A DNA stretch of 64,000 nt from Deinococcus aetherius. Lineage in GTDB: Bacteria > Deinococcota > Deinococci > Deinococcales > Deinococcaceae. Each line of letters starts with the position of its first letter. Position 1 is the first letter of the stretch. The notes under the pieces are model-generated. The model did not search any database and was not told the DNA's origin. It was given only the letters and a program-made list of their open reading frames with translations. Location: NCBI RefSeq assembly GCF_025997855.1, contig NZ_AP026560.1, positions 1,638,001-1,702,000 of the forward strand. The letters run 5' to 3'. The position numbers and the translations under genes were made by a program. Shown here piece by piece: positions 1 through 12,539 of this stretch.

Positions 1-125
1 AGACCTCCTGGAAAGGGTCGATGTCCAAATTCAGTTATCCGGCCGGGCCTGCGCGTGTCAAGCGTCCGGGAGGAGACGGGCATATGCGCGCGGATGCCAC
101 ACCCACCCATGCGACGATCAGGCCG

Positions 126-956
126 ATGAGTGACACCCTGCGCCTGTTGGCAGACTACGAGTGCTTCCCGCTGTGGCGCCCGGATGGCGAGGGCGACCTG
201 GACCCCGCCGAACTGAACCTGCCCGCCAACCTCACCGCGCGGCTTCTGGCCTGGGCAGATGCGTTCGACTCGACGCTGAACCGCAATGATCCAGCCTCTC
301 CCCTGCCCATGCGTGCGGCCTTCCTGCGAGGCGGGGAGGACGAGTGGCACGGCTTCGAGCGCGAGGGACACACCCTCTGGCACATGTTGCAGGCGGCGCG
401 GCCCGACCTGCGGGTCCGCTATCACAGCACCCTTCTGAGGCACACGCTGGAACCCGGGGAAGACGAACTCCTCGACCTGCTGGACGACGCGGGGGAGGTG
501 AGGGGCGTGCTGTGGCGTTCGGCGTCGGAAGGTGTCAAGCACAAGTGGGGCGTGGTGGCCTTCCTCCGCAACGCGGCGGGCGAGCTGTTCATCCCACGCC
601 GGGCCACCTACAAGACCCGTTGGCCCGGTGCGCTCGACTTCAGCGTGGGCGGATTGGTGATGGCGGGAGAGTCCTGCAACCAGGCCTTTATCCGCGAGGC
701 TCGGGAGGAGCTGAACCTCGACGTGGCGGTTACCGGCTGGCAGGGAGCCGGAGCGTTCAGCCCCCACGACCACCACCTGCGCTGTTTTACTCGCGTGTAC
801 GAGGTGCCGTTCGAGGGCCAGCCGAAGCTCAACCCCGACGACTTCAGCGGCGGCGAGTGGCTGACACCGGATGAGGTGCGGAGTCGGGCCGAGGCGGGAG
901 AGGCCGTGAACGGCGACCTCCTCGCAGTCCTTGACTTGGTGTATGGCAAGCGGTGA
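126..956 (+). CDS. Nudix hydrolase with N-terminal helical domain
   Basis: The Nudix box lies near residues 176-198 of this 276-residue protein, with the pattern G-x5-E-x7-REAREE all intact, so Mg-dependent hydrolysis of a nucleoside diphosphate-linked substrate is expected. The box sits in a C-terminal domain. The first roughly 100 residues form a separate domain (LLADYECFPLW, later FEREGHTLWHMLQAA) of a type seen alone in other bacteria. I chose the ATG at 126 because the protein then begins just before that conserved LLADY segment; an in-frame ATG at 21 would add 35 low-complexity residues. The substrate cannot be read from the sequence, and an isopentenyl-diphosphate isomerase-like role is a possible alternative. 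Confidence 0.85.
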   Translation: MSDTLRLLADYECFPLWRPDGEGDLDPAELNLPANLTARLLAWADAFDSTLNRNDPASPLPMRAAFLRGGEDEWHGFEREGHTLWHMLQAARPDLRVRYHSTLLRHTLEPGEDELLDLLDDAGEVRGVLWRSASEGVKHKWGVVAFLRNAAGELFIPRRATYKTRWPGALDFSVGGLVMAGESCNQAFIREAREELNLDVAVTGWQGAGAFSPHDHHLRCFTRVYEVPFEGQPKLNPDDFSGGEWLTPDEVRSRAEAGEAVNGDLLAVLDLVYGKR

Positions 957-988
957 TGCCTTCTCACCTTCAACACGTAAGGCGATGA

Positions 989-2089
<1,101 letters not shown>

Positions 2090-2225
2090 GGCTGGGGGTG
2101 GAGGACTGCCCGACGCGCCGGAAGAAGGGGCCTCCTGCCCCCTCCTCCCCCACTTTCGCGGGGGGTCTCCTGAACTCCCTGCGCGTCGGGCGGCTTCGTT
2201 TCGTCCTCTCGCCGGATTGCTGCTT

Positions 2226-2231
2226 TAGGGT
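2226..2231 (+). promoter_or_regulatory. -10 element of DUF4127 gene
   Basis: TAGGGT followed by 7 bases and the ATG at 2239. The spacing implies a leaderless or nearly leaderless transcript. Confidence 0.5.
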
Positions 2232-2238
2232 GAAGGGG

Positions 2239-3792
2239 ATGCGCGCCTCCCCCCGCCTGCTGCTGATTCCCCCCGACACCCGCCCTCCGACGCTCGACCT
2301 TCCCGTGGGGCTGGCCCGCATGACGGGCGCCGAGGTCCGTGTTCCGCCCCCGGACGCCCTGCCGCACTTCTTCACGCCGGGAGACACGGACCGGCTGCGC
2401 GAATGGCTGCTGGACGAGGCACCGCACGCCGACGCCCTGATCGTCTGCCTGGAGACGCTGTGCCTGGGCGGGATGATTCCGGCGCGGCGGGTGTCGGACC
2501 CGCTGGACCTCGTGCTGGAGCGGCTGGGGGCGTTGCGGGAGGCGAGGCGGCTCAACCCGAACCTGCGCCTCTACGCCTTCGGGGTGATCGTGCGGGTAGC
2601 GCACGACAACGACCCGCACGAGGAAAAACCCTACTACGGCGAGTGGGGACGCGAGTTGCGGGCGTACTCCACTGCGTTCGACCGCCACGCGCGGCATGGC
2701 GCAGGGGAGCGGGCGGCGCTGGAGGAGGCGCACGCGGCCCTTCCGGCAGACGTGCTCGCCGACTGGGTGGGCACCCGCGAGCGCAACCGGGCCCTGCACC
2801 TCGCCGCGCTCGACCTGCTCGCCGGGGGCACCCTGACTCACCTGTGCCTGACGCTGGACGACACCACCCCCTACGGCCTCGCCGCCTTCGACCGCCGGAT
2901 GCTGGAGGCTAGAGCGGACGAACTCGGCGTCTGGGAGAGGCTGGACGTGTACCCCGGTGCGGACGAGGTGCCGTGTGCCCTGATCGCGCGGGCGCTCGCA
3001 CCGGAGCGGAGGCGGGCCTGGGTGCGTTACAGCGGCACCCTGGGCGCGGGCGCGGAGCTGATCTACGAGGACCGCCCGGCGGGGGAACTCGTGCGGGCAC
3101 ACCTGCGGGCGGCGGGGTGCGTTCCGGCAGACAGCCCCGGGGAGGCCGACTTCATTCTCGCGGTGAACACGCCGGGCACGAGGCAGGCGAGCTTTCAACC
3201 CGACTTCGCCAGTGTGGACACGCCGCACCGCCACCTCCCCGCCTTCGTGGACGACCTGCGGGATGATCTTTCGGCAGGCCGGGCGGTGAGCCTCGCGGAC
3301 ATCGCCTACCCCAACGGGGCGGAGCGGCGGCTGTGGACGCTGATGCAGAGCCTTCCCCTCGCCCGGCTGGCGGGCTACGGCGCCTGGAACACGGCAGGGA
3401 ACACGCTGGGGAGCGCGGTCGCCTTCGGCAAGCTCGCGCCCCTGGTGCGGGACCGGGCCGCACACGCGGAGGTGCTCTTTGCCAGGATGGTGGACGACGC
3501 GCTGTATCAGGCGTTCACCCGCTCGGAAGTCCGTGCCCGGCTGGACAACCCCAGTCCCTTCGACCTGGGAGAGCAGAGAGACGCGGCGGAAGCGCACCTG
3601 CGGGAGATCATCACACCACGCATCCGGGCGCTGTGGGAGCGGCACTTCGCGGGGACGGGGCTGGGCTTGAAGGTCGGGGAGGCCCATCTCGCCTGGCCCC
3701 GACTGTTCACGGGCGTCTTTCCGCTGATGGTGCGGGAGTCCGCCGAAAGGGGGATGTCCGTGGAGGCGAAAGCGGGCAACCTGGAGGGATGA
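2239..3792 (+). CDS. DUF4127 family protein
   Basis: A 517-residue protein matching the DUF4127 family by its opening LLLIPPDTRPPT, the middle LTLDDTTPYG and the late segment GYGAWNTAGNTLGSA. Members are cytoplasmic proteins of unknown biochemistry, often near sugar or cell-wall genes. No signal peptide is visible. The ATG at 2239 is preceded by TAGGGT at leaderless spacing and is the only sensible start. An open frame continues upstream to 1423 but only as a shadow inside lysY. The stop overlaps the next gene by four bases (ATGA), so the two are translationally coupled. The following ROK kinase gene suggests a sugar-related module, which is inference. Confidence 0.85.
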   Translation: MRASPRLLLIPPDTRPPTLDLPVGLARMTGAEVRVPPPDALPHFFTPGDTDRLREWLLDEAPHADALIVCLETLCLGGMIPARRVSDPLDLVLERLGALREARRLNPNLRLYAFGVIVRVAHDNDPHEEKPYYGEWGRELRAYSTAFDRHARHGAGERAALEEAHAALPADVLADWVGTRERNRALHLAALDLLAGGTLTHLCLTLDDTTPYGLAAFDRRMLEARADELGVWERLDVYPGADEVPCALIARALAPERRRAWVRYSGTLGAGAELIYEDRPAGELVRAHLRAAGCVPADSPGEADFILAVNTPGTRQASFQPDFASVDTPHRHLPAFVDDLRDDLSAGRAVSLADIAYPNGAERRLWTLMQSLPLARLAGYGAWNTAGNTLGSAVAFGKLAPLVRDRAAHAEVLFARMVDDALYQAFTRSEVRARLDNPSPFDLGEQRDAAEAHLREIITPRIRALWERHFAGTGLGLKVGEAHLAWPRLFTGVFPLMVRESAERGMSVEAKAGNLEG

Positions 3793-4133
3793 ACGTCCGC
3801 CGCCTGCTTCCCTCCGCCGCCTTCGGGCTGAGCCTGTTGGGGCTGGGGGCGTGGGCCTATGGGGTCTTCTGGCCGATCACGGACGTACGGGTGGTCAACC
3901 ACAGCGGGGAGACACTGCGCCACCTGCGGCTGTGCATTCACGAATGTGCCGGGCTGGAGGAGTTGCGGCCCGGGCGGAGTTGGCGGGTGCCCCTCACGAT
4001 CAGGAACGATGGCGGGGCCTCGCTGACTTTCGACGGGCTGCGTGACGAGTTCCACGCCAACGCGTACGTCACTCCCGGACTCGGTGTTCACTTCGTGGTG
4101 GAGCCCGGCGGGCGAATTCGGTGGCGCTATTAG
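3789..4133 (+). CDS. small membrane-anchored protein, function unknown
   Basis: A 114-residue protein with one hydrophobic N-terminal segment (about residues 7-26, LLPSAAFGLSLLGLGAWAYG) acting as an uncleaved anchor or signal sequence. It is followed by a beta-rich tail (VVNHSGETLRHLRLCIHEC) with a pair of cysteines five residues apart. I do not recognise the family. It overlaps the DUF4127 gene by four bases, so it is probably co-translated with it. Confidence 0.65.
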   Translation: MNVRRLLPSAAFGLSLLGLGAWAYGVFWPITDVRVVNHSGETLRHLRLCIHECAGLEELRPGRSWRVPLTIRNDGGASLTFDGLRDEFHANAYVTPGLGVHFVVEPGGRIRWRY

Positions 4134-4146
4134 ACAGAATGGGGCC

Positions 4147-5070
4147 GTGACCTCTCCCAACGCCCAACCGGACACCCGTCTCCACCCCACAGCTCTCCTC
4201 GCCCTCGACATCGGGGGCACGTCCGTCCGCGCCGCGCTGATTGGGGACGGGCGCGTCACCGAACGGCGGGAGACGCGCACGCCGAAACCCGCCTCCCCGG
4301 ACGCCGTGATCGCCGCCGCCCTGGACCTCGCCGCGCCCCTCGCCGGGCACGCCTCGGCCCTCGGGGTGGCCTGCGCGGGGGCCGTCGCCGGGGGCCGCGT
4401 GACCGCCACCGCCACCCACACCTTTCCCGGCTGGACGGACATTCCTCTCGCCGAGCGGCTGGGCGGCGGTTTGAACCTGCCGTGCGCGGCGCTCAACGAC
4501 GCCCGTGCCGCCGCCTGGGGCGAGTTCGCGGCCGGGGCGGGGCGGGGGGCGGGCGAGTTCATGTTCATCACCGTGAGCACGGGGGTGGGGGCGGGTCTCG
4601 TGCTGGGCGGACGGCTGCACCTCGCCGCCAACGGGCTGGACGCGGAACTGGGCTTCGTGAGCGTGCCCGCCGCATGGTCGCCCGGGGTGGAGGTTCCGGC
4701 GCTGGGTCCCCTCGGCCCGCTGGAGTTCGAGACGAGCGGCACGGCGCTGGGGGAGCGGGCACGGGCGCTCGGCCACCCCGACGCCCGCGCCCTGTGCGAC
4801 GCCGCCGAGGCCGGGGACGCCGTGGCGGAGACCGTCTACCTCCACTCCGCCGCCCTCGTCGCCTGGAAGATCGCCGACTTGGCCGCGCTGCTGGGCGTGA
4901 CGCGGGTGGCCCTCGGCGGCAGCGTCGGCCTGCGCCCCGGGTATCTGGCGCGGGTGCGGGAGACGCTCACCCACTTCCCCGCCCGTTACCGGCCCGAGGT
5001 CGTCCACGCGGAGTTGGGGGCGGACGCAGGGCTGATCGGGGCGGCGCTGTGGGCCCGCGGGCAGGGTTAG
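4147..5070 (+). CDS. ROK family sugar kinase (glucokinase/ManNAc kinase-like)
   Basis: A 307-residue ROK protein. The phosphate-binding motif LDIGGTSVRAAL is near residue 20, the NDARAAAWGE block near residue 117 carries the catalytic aspartate, and STGVGAGLVL completes the ATP site. The ROK zinc signature with three cysteines is absent: the segment after LDAELGFV reads SVPAAWSPGVEVPALGPLGP. It is therefore a zinc-less ROK kinase, and substrate assignment from family rules is unsafe. I use GTG at 4147, with CAGAAT six bases upstream, because the next open-frame start would lie inside the preceding gene. Its stop overlaps the convergent tspO stop. Confidence 0.8.
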   Translation: MTSPNAQPDTRLHPTALLALDIGGTSVRAALIGDGRVTERRETRTPKPASPDAVIAAALDLAAPLAGHASALGVACAGAVAGGRVTATATHTFPGWTDIPLAERLGGGLNLPCAALNDARAAAWGEFAAGAGRGAGEFMFITVSTGVGAGLVLGGRLHLAANGLDAELGFVSVPAAWSPGVEVPALGPLGPLEFETSGTALGERARALGHPDARALCDAAEAGDAVAETVYLHSAALVAWKIADLAALLGVTRVALGGSVGLRPGYLARVRETLTHFPARYRPEVVHAELGADAGLIGAALWARGQG

Positions 5071-5603
5071 CTCTTGCCCCGGCCGAGAAACTCGTCCCGG
5101 TTGTGCCGGGCCACGGAGGCCGAGACGTACGTGGCGAGCAGCAGCCACAGGACACGCGGCAGGATCAGCAGGCCCGCCCGGCGGTCCACCTTCAGGCTGT
5201 ACACGAGGCTCCCCGCCCCCACGGCGAGGCCCGCCGCCGTGTCCACCGCGCCGAGCACCGGGCTTTTCAACCCGAAGTACAGGGTGTTGAAGGCGGCGAA
5301 CAGCACCCAGCCGCTTCCCTCCAGCACGTAGACCCTGCGGTGGTCCCCGGTCTGCTCCGGGTCGTTGGCGACCCGCGCGAGGGCCATCAGCGACGTGACG
5401 TTGAGAAAGAGCCACATGGGCGCGAACAGCCAGTCGGGCGGGGCGACGGCCGGACGCCGGAAGTTGTTGTAGAACACCTCGTCACCGCTCACCCCGGCGG
5501 GGAGAATGCTCACAACGTTCGCGGCGGTAAAGATGCCGAGGGCGTGCCACCAGCGGAAACGGGGAGTGGGTCGGGACGGGGGGCGGGTCGAAGTCGTCAC
5601 CAT
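5067..5603 (-). CDS. tspO: TspO/MBR family membrane protein
   Basis: A 178-residue protein with about five hydrophobic helices, matching the TspO/peripheral benzodiazepine receptor fold. Visible family landmarks are APPDWLFAPMW, FAAFNTLYFGLKSP and the C-terminal WLLLATYVSASVARHN. TspO proteins bind tetrapyrroles or related ligands in the membrane. The tryptophans usual in the ALNxxWSPLFF block are replaced here. The start has a GGAGG Shine-Dalgarno seven bases or so upstream. A TetR gene lies immediately upstream in the same direction, with a candidate operator between them (5633-5649), so ligand-responsive control by that TetR is likely. Confidence 0.8.
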   Translation of the reverse strand: MVTTSTRPPSRPTPRFRWWHALGIFTAANVVSILPAGVSGDEVFYNNFRRPAVAPPDWLFAPMWLFLNVTSLMALARVANDPEQTGDHRRVYVLEGSGWVLFAAFNTLYFGLKSPVLGAVDTAAGLAVGAGSLVYSLKVDRRAGLLILPRVLWLLLATYVSASVARHNRDEFLGRGKS

Positions 5604-5632
5604 GAACCTCCGGGAGAACGAGAGACTTGTTG

Positions 5633-5649
5633 AACGGTCGTTTGGTAGG
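5633..5649. promoter_or_regulatory. candidate TetR operator upstream of tspO
   Basis: Read on the minus strand this 17-mer matches the site at 6328-6344 upstream of tetR at 12 of 17 positions. It also holds the near-palindrome AACGGTCGTT. Its place just upstream of tspO fits a repressor site. This is inference from position and similarity. Confidence 0.45.
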
Positions 5650-5664
5650 TTTTTGAAAGGGCGA

Positions 5665-6243
5665 TCAGGCGCCGAGGCCGTCGATCAGGAGATTGGCAAT
5701 CCAGGCGGCCAGGTCGGCGTTTCGTGGCGTCTCCCCTCCCGAGCCCATCTCGGAGATCAGGTCGAGGAAGGCCCAGGCGCTGCGCCCGGTATCGTGGGGC
5801 CGCAGTTCGCCCGAGGCCACGCCGTCTTCCATCACGCCGCGAATACGGAGGTGGTGCTGGCGCGAGAAGTGGTCGAAGACGCGGTCCTGGTGCTCCTGGG
5901 CCATGAAGCGCAGGGCGTCGCGCACCATACGCCCCGTCTGCACCGGCCCGGAGAGCACGTACGTGGCGATGACCGTCAGACGGGCGCGGGCGGTCGTGTG
6001 GTCCCGGATGGCCCGGGCGAACTCGGCGGCGTCACGTTCGATGGCCCGCTCGGCGAGTTCGAGGACCATCTGCTCCTTGCCGTCCGGGAAGTGGTGGTAC
6101 AGGCTGGCCTTGCGAACCCCCACCCGGTCGGCGACGGCGTCCATCGAAACCCCGAGATAGCCGTACTCGTGCAGAAGCGCGCTGGTCGCCCGGAGGGCCA
6201 GTTCGCGGGTGTCTCGGGCGTCTTCCCTGCGCGGACGCGGCAT
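5665..6243 (-). CDS. TetR family transcriptional regulator
   Basis: A 192-residue TetR-type repressor. The N-terminal helix-turn-helix is complete (ALLHEYGYLGVSMDAVADRVGVRKASLYHHFPDGKEQM), and an all-helical ligand-binding domain follows. The ATG at 6243 has TAGGTT six bases upstream, which indicates leaderless translation. A good Shine-Dalgarno (AAAGGAGGTG) further upstream serves no ORF I believe in. Its closest target is tspO downstream on the same strand; a palindromic site in its own upstream region suggests autoregulation. The ligand cannot be predicted. Confidence 0.9.
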   Translation of the reverse strand: MPRPRREDARDTRELALRATSALLHEYGYLGVSMDAVADRVGVRKASLYHHFPDGKEQMVLELAERAIERDAAEFARAIRDHTTARARLTVIATYVLSGPVQTGRMVRDALRFMAQEHQDRVFDHFSRQHHLRIRGVMEDGVASGELRPHDTGRSAWAFLDLISEMGSGGETPRNADLAAWIANLLIDGLGA

Positions 6244-6249
6244 GAGCCC

Positions 6250-6255
6250 AACCTA
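6250..6255 (-). promoter_or_regulatory. -10 element of tetR
   Basis: TAGGTT on the minus strand, six bases before the tetR ATG, in leaderless arrangement. Confidence 0.5.
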
Positions 6256-6327
6256 GCGGTTCTCGCGCGGGAGCCGACAACGTGAACGGCTCAGGCAACC
6301 TCCCGGGCTGCCCCATCACCTCCTTTA

Positions 6328-6350
6328 CCTACTAACCGGTAGTTTATAGG
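6328..6350. promoter_or_regulatory. candidate TetR operator (autoregulatory)
   Basis: Half-sites CCTACTAAC and GTTTATAGG form an inverted repeat (7 of 9 matching) around a 5-base centre. The site lies about 85 bases upstream of tetR, and the left half recurs upstream of tspO. The rest of the 317-base gap from 6244 to 6560 holds the pruA promoter and no gene that I can see. Confidence 0.45.
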
Positions 6351-6503
6351 CTTCCACGCGGAGAACTGGGCACGGGCCACAAGATGAGGGCGGAGCAGAG
6401 CTTCCCCTCGGTCCAGGGGCGCTTTTCATTTGGAAGGTAAGGAGGCTGGGCGAATACCCGCGAATCGTTGCCGATAGAGCTTTTTTTGCCGTCCGACAGC
6501 GGC

Positions 6504-6533
6504 TTTACCCCTCGTTGCGCCACGTGTTAGCCT
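6504..6533 (+). promoter_or_regulatory. candidate pruA promoter
   Basis: TTTACC and TAGCCT separated by 18 bases, about 27 bases before the pruA ATG. A strong TAAGGAGG Shine-Dalgarno follows at 6545-6552, so this transcript has a conventional leader, unlike many neighbours. Confidence 0.4.
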
Positions 6534-6560
6534 CACCTCGACCATAAGGAGGCAGGACCG

Positions 6561-8138
<1,578 letters not shown>

Positions 8139-8139
8139 C

Positions 8140-8481
8140 TCAGGCCTCGTAGGAGGAGTACAACCACGCCCGGGCCTCCTCCTCGGTGCGGACGAAGCGA
8201 ATCCAGCGGTGGGCCCTGTGCTCATAGGCGAGTTCGGCGAACCGCTCCCCGTGCGCCGTGAAGTCGGGCACCACCAGCGCGACGCGAATGCCGTAGTTCG
8301 TGAACTTCTGGAACGCCTCGCCCGCCAGTCCACTCCGCAGGCGGAAGAACTCCGGGGACAGATCGGCCTCCGTCAGGATCAGCCCGTCCAGGTCATAGGC
8401 CGCGCCCACCACCTCTGGCACGTCGTCCAGCGTGCGGAGCGCGAGGCCGAGTTCGCTCGCCGTCCTGATTTCGGGACTCAT
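8140..8481 (-). CDS. DUF4180 domain protein
   Basis: A 113-residue protein that fits DUF4180. Visible features are LILTEADLSPEFFRLRSGLAGEAFQKFTNYGIRVALV and, near the end, FVRTEEEARAWL. The fold resembles small STAS-like or alpha/beta regulators, and the function is unknown. I take the ATG at 8481, which begins the conserved region; a longer open frame upstream overlaps the divergent DinB gene and is not used. The two genes diverge from a 51-base gap. Confidence 0.8.
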   Translation of the reverse strand: MSPEIRTASELGLALRTLDDVPEVVGAAYDLDGLILTEADLSPEFFRLRSGLAGEAFQKFTNYGIRVALVVPDFTAHGERFAELAYEHRAHRWIRFVRTEEEARAWLYSSYEA

Positions 8482-8532
8482 CTCAAGGCCAGGGTAACCC
8501 GCTCCCGGGCGCGCTCTGCGAAACTGACTCCC

Positions 8533-9035
<503 letters not shown>

Positions 9036-9042
<7 letters not shown>

Positions 9043-9533
9043 GGGAGCCGTCAGCGGTCAGCCCTCAGCCGTCGGCCTTTGGCAAGGCTGTCGGGAACCT
9101 GTTCTCTGGCGGTCCGGCGAACGTCTCGTGGGAGCGGGCCTTGGAGGGCCTGGGGGCGGAGGACGCGGGGCGGGTGCCGGAGGGGTTGCCGCATTCGGTG
9201 GCGCAGGTCGTCGCGCATGTGGCCTTCTGGCAGGACTTCCTGCTGGACGCGGCGGGGGGAGGCTCCCCGGCCTGGCCCCAGCACGCGGCGGGTGGCTGGC
9301 CCAAGCCGGGGCCGTGGGAGGAACTGCGTGCCCGGCTCCTCGCGGGTCAGGAGCGGCTGCGGGCGCTGGCGCGCGACCCGGCCTTCACGGCGGGGGTCAC
9401 GCGTGACGGCCAGCCCTGGGCCGCGATGCTCGCCAACTTCGCGGGGCATGGTGTGTATCACCTCGGGCAGGTCGTGATCCTGCGGCAGGGGTTGGGGCTG
9501 TGGCCGCCGCCGGGCGGGGGGGACACGTGGTAG
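9036..9533 (+). CDS. DinB family protein (copy 2)
   Basis: A 165-residue paralogue of the preceding gene. It keeps HSVAQVVAHVAFWQDFLLDA and the C-terminal YHLGQVVILRQGLGLWPPPGGGDTW block. The only upstream in-frame start is a GTG at 9036, overlapping the stop of copy 1. The first dozen residues (EPSAVSPQPSA) are encoded by a 7-base-period repeat, so the translated N-terminus has been rewritten by the repeat, or the true start lies further in. No Shine-Dalgarno is evident. Confidence 0.7.
9051..9078 (+). repeat. heptad array, TCAGCnn type
   Basis: Four units with a 7-base period (TCAGCGG, TCAGCCC, TCAGCCG, TCGGCCT). It lies at the 5' end of the second DinB gene and is read in frame. Confidence 0.8.
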
Positions 9534-10438
9534 GGGAGCGGTCAGCCGTCAGCTCTCAGCCGTCAGCCGGGGACCTGACCCGGGCGCTCGGGGTCACGGA
9601 ACTCAACGCCGGGGACTCCAGCCGGGCCTCGCATGTCTGGCGGGTGGAGATGCCGGGGGGCCCGGTGATCGTTCGCCGTCCGTGGTGGACCTCGCCCGAT
9701 GTGAGCCCGTTCATGCTGGGGCTCACGCGACTCTTCGGCGCCGACCCGCGCGACCTGGGGGCGGTCTCGGTCACCTACGACCGCTGGCGGGCCGTTGGAG
9801 CGTGGGCGGTCCCCGAAGTGCTGGGATTGGCCGAATTCCGGGGCAGTCCGGCCCTCGTCGTCGAGTTCGTGGTGGGCGAGCCGCCCCGTGAATTGCGGGA
9901 GGCGGACGCGGCGGAACTCGGGCGGCGGGTGGCGAGGATTCACGGGCACGCCTCGAATGCCTTCGGAGACGTGACGGGCCGGACCCGCTTCCCCCTGGCC
10001 GACTTCTACCCGCGCGCCCTGGACGTGGTGCGCGAGGTCGCCTCGCACTTCGACCCCGAAGCATGGGCTCCCCACTGGCCGGAGGTCGAGGCTGCCTTCA
10101 CCGCTGTCCCCTCCCCCACCCATGCCGTGCCCATGCTCCTCGGCTGGGCGGGCACGCAGTTCGTGTGGCGGGAAGGGCAGCCCTTCGCGCTCGTGGACGT
10201 GGAGGCCTCGGCCCTCGCCCCGCCCGAACTCGACCTGTGCCTGTGGGAACTCCTGCTCACACCCGAGGGTGCTCAGCACTTCCAGGCCGGATACGCCGAA
10301 CACCTCCCCTTCCCCGACCTCGGCCCGCACCGCGCCGCTTGCCGCCTGATTCTCCGGACACTGGAGGTGGAGGGCTCGCCACCCCTGCCCGAGTGGCTGG
10401 CCCTGCCGCCCTTCTTTTCCCTGACCGCTGATAGCTGA
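9527..10438 (+). CDS. aminoglycoside phosphotransferase-fold protein
   Basis: About 303 residues with the outline of the APH/choline-kinase fold. There is an N-lobe strand pair (VWRVEMPGGPVIVRRP), a hinge (ALVVEFVVGEPP) and, late, a metal-binding-like segment ALVDVEASALAPPELDLCLWELLL. The usual HGD catalytic loop is not obvious; MLLGWAGTQFVW occupies its place, so kinase activity is doubtful. The start is unclear: GTG at 9527 overlaps the DinB stop and makes the heptad repeat encode the N-terminus (SAVSSQPSA). The C-terminus (SLTADS) is likewise encoded by an oppositely oriented heptad array. Confidence 0.6.
   Translation: MVGERSAVSSQPSAGDLTRALGVTELNAGDSSRASHVWRVEMPGGPVIVRRPWWTSPDVSPFMLGLTRLFGADPRDLGAVSVTYDRWRAVGAWAVPEVLGLAEFRGSPALVVEFVVGEPPRELREADAAELGRRVARIHGHASNAFGDVTGRTRFPLADFYPRALDVVREVASHFDPEAWAPHWPEVEAAFTAVPSPTHAVPMLLGWAGTQFVWREGQPFALVDVEASALAPPELDLCLWELLLTPEGAQHFQAGYAEHLPFPDLGPHRAACRLILRTLEVEGSPPLPEWLALPPFFSLTADS
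9542..9569 (+). repeat. heptad array, TCAGCCG type
   Basis: Four units in register: TCAGCCG, TCAGCTC, TCAGCCG, TCAGCCG. It stands in the same position relative to the preceding DinB stop as the array at 9051, so it was probably carried in the same duplication. Confidence 0.85.
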
Positions 10439-10455
10439 AGGCTGACCGCTTCCCG
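10421..10455 (-). repeat. heptad array, inverted partner of 9542 array
   Basis: Units CTGACCG, CTGATAG, CTGAAGG, CTGACCG, CTTCCCG. On the minus strand these read as CGGTCAG-type heptads, so this array faces the one at 9542 across the kinase-like gene. Confidence 0.8.
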
Positions 10456-10464
10456 AAAGGCCCC

Positions 10465-11759
<1,295 letters not shown>

Positions 11760-11763
<4 letters not shown>

Positions 11764-12530
11764 GGACGGGCGTCGTCCCGCTCCCGCCGCAACGCCAGTT
11801 CCTCGAAAAACGTGCTCGCCTCCTGGGCCGAGGCGGGCCGCTCCACGTCCTCCGCGAAGGTCTCGCTCAGGGGGTGACCGCTCTGACGGAACCGGGTGGC
11901 CGCGTGCTCCCGGTCATACTCGGTGTGCCGCAGCTCCACCCCCGGGCCGATCAAAGCCCACGAGGCCCCGGGCGGCCCGTACCCCATCCCCACGCTGCCC
12001 GCGTTCACCACCCGCACGCCGCCCACCGCGCGGTCGAAGGGGACGTGGGTATGCCCGCACACCACGACCCGCTCCTCCACCCCGGCGAGGACACGCCCCA
12101 GCCTCTCCCCGGAGGTCAGGCGGGTGATGATCTCCTCGTCGCTCCGGGGGGAGCCGTGGCAGAACAGCACCCGCCCCAGCCCCTCGACCTCCAGGGTGCG
12201 GCGGTGGGGCAGGGCGGCGAGGAAGTCGCGGTGGGTCCGGCCAATCTGCCCGGCCTCCCACGCGAGCGCCCGCCGCTGATCGTCGGGAAGGGGGGCGCGG
12301 GTGGTGCCGGTGTCCAAGAACTCGACCAGCTCACGGTCCGCGTTGCCGCGAATCCAGACGGCACGGTCCCCGAGGGCGAGCAGGCGGTCAAGCGTCTCGC
12401 GCACAAAGGGCCCGTACGTCACGTCCCCACCGATGAGGATGCGCTCAACCTCCAACCGCTCCAGGGCGGCCAGAACGGCATCCAGGGCGGGGAGGTTGCC
12501 GTGGATGTCGTAGAGGGCGGCGAGGGGCAC
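11760..12530 (-). CDS. metallophosphoesterase family protein
   Basis: A 256-residue calcineurin-like phosphoesterase with every dimetal motif in order: DIHGN, GGDVTYGP, GNADRE, CHGSPRSDEE and GHTHVP. Such small cytoplasmic enzymes usually hydrolyse phosphodiesters or phosphomonoesters. It could act on nucleotides, but the substrate is not readable. It lies eight bases downstream of the WecG-type gene on the same strand and is probably co-transcribed with it. Confidence 0.9.
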
Positions 12531-12539
12531 GCCTCCCCC

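Noticed and set aside
4482..5633. 383-residue ORF across the ROK and tspO genes
   Set aside because: It overlaps two recognisable genes on both strands and has the Arg/Gly-rich composition of a GC-rich shadow frame.
6032..6319. ORF behind a perfect AAAGGAGGTG Shine-Dalgarno upstream of tetR
   Set aside because: Most of it runs out of frame through tetR and its protein is shadow-like. tetR has its own leaderless start, so the Shine-Dalgarno match is probably chance.
9051..9078. CRISPR-like or protein-repeat origin of the TCAGCCG arrays
   Set aside because: Units are only 7 bases with no spacers, and the same arrays occur outside genes, so neither CRISPR nor protein-level selection explains them.
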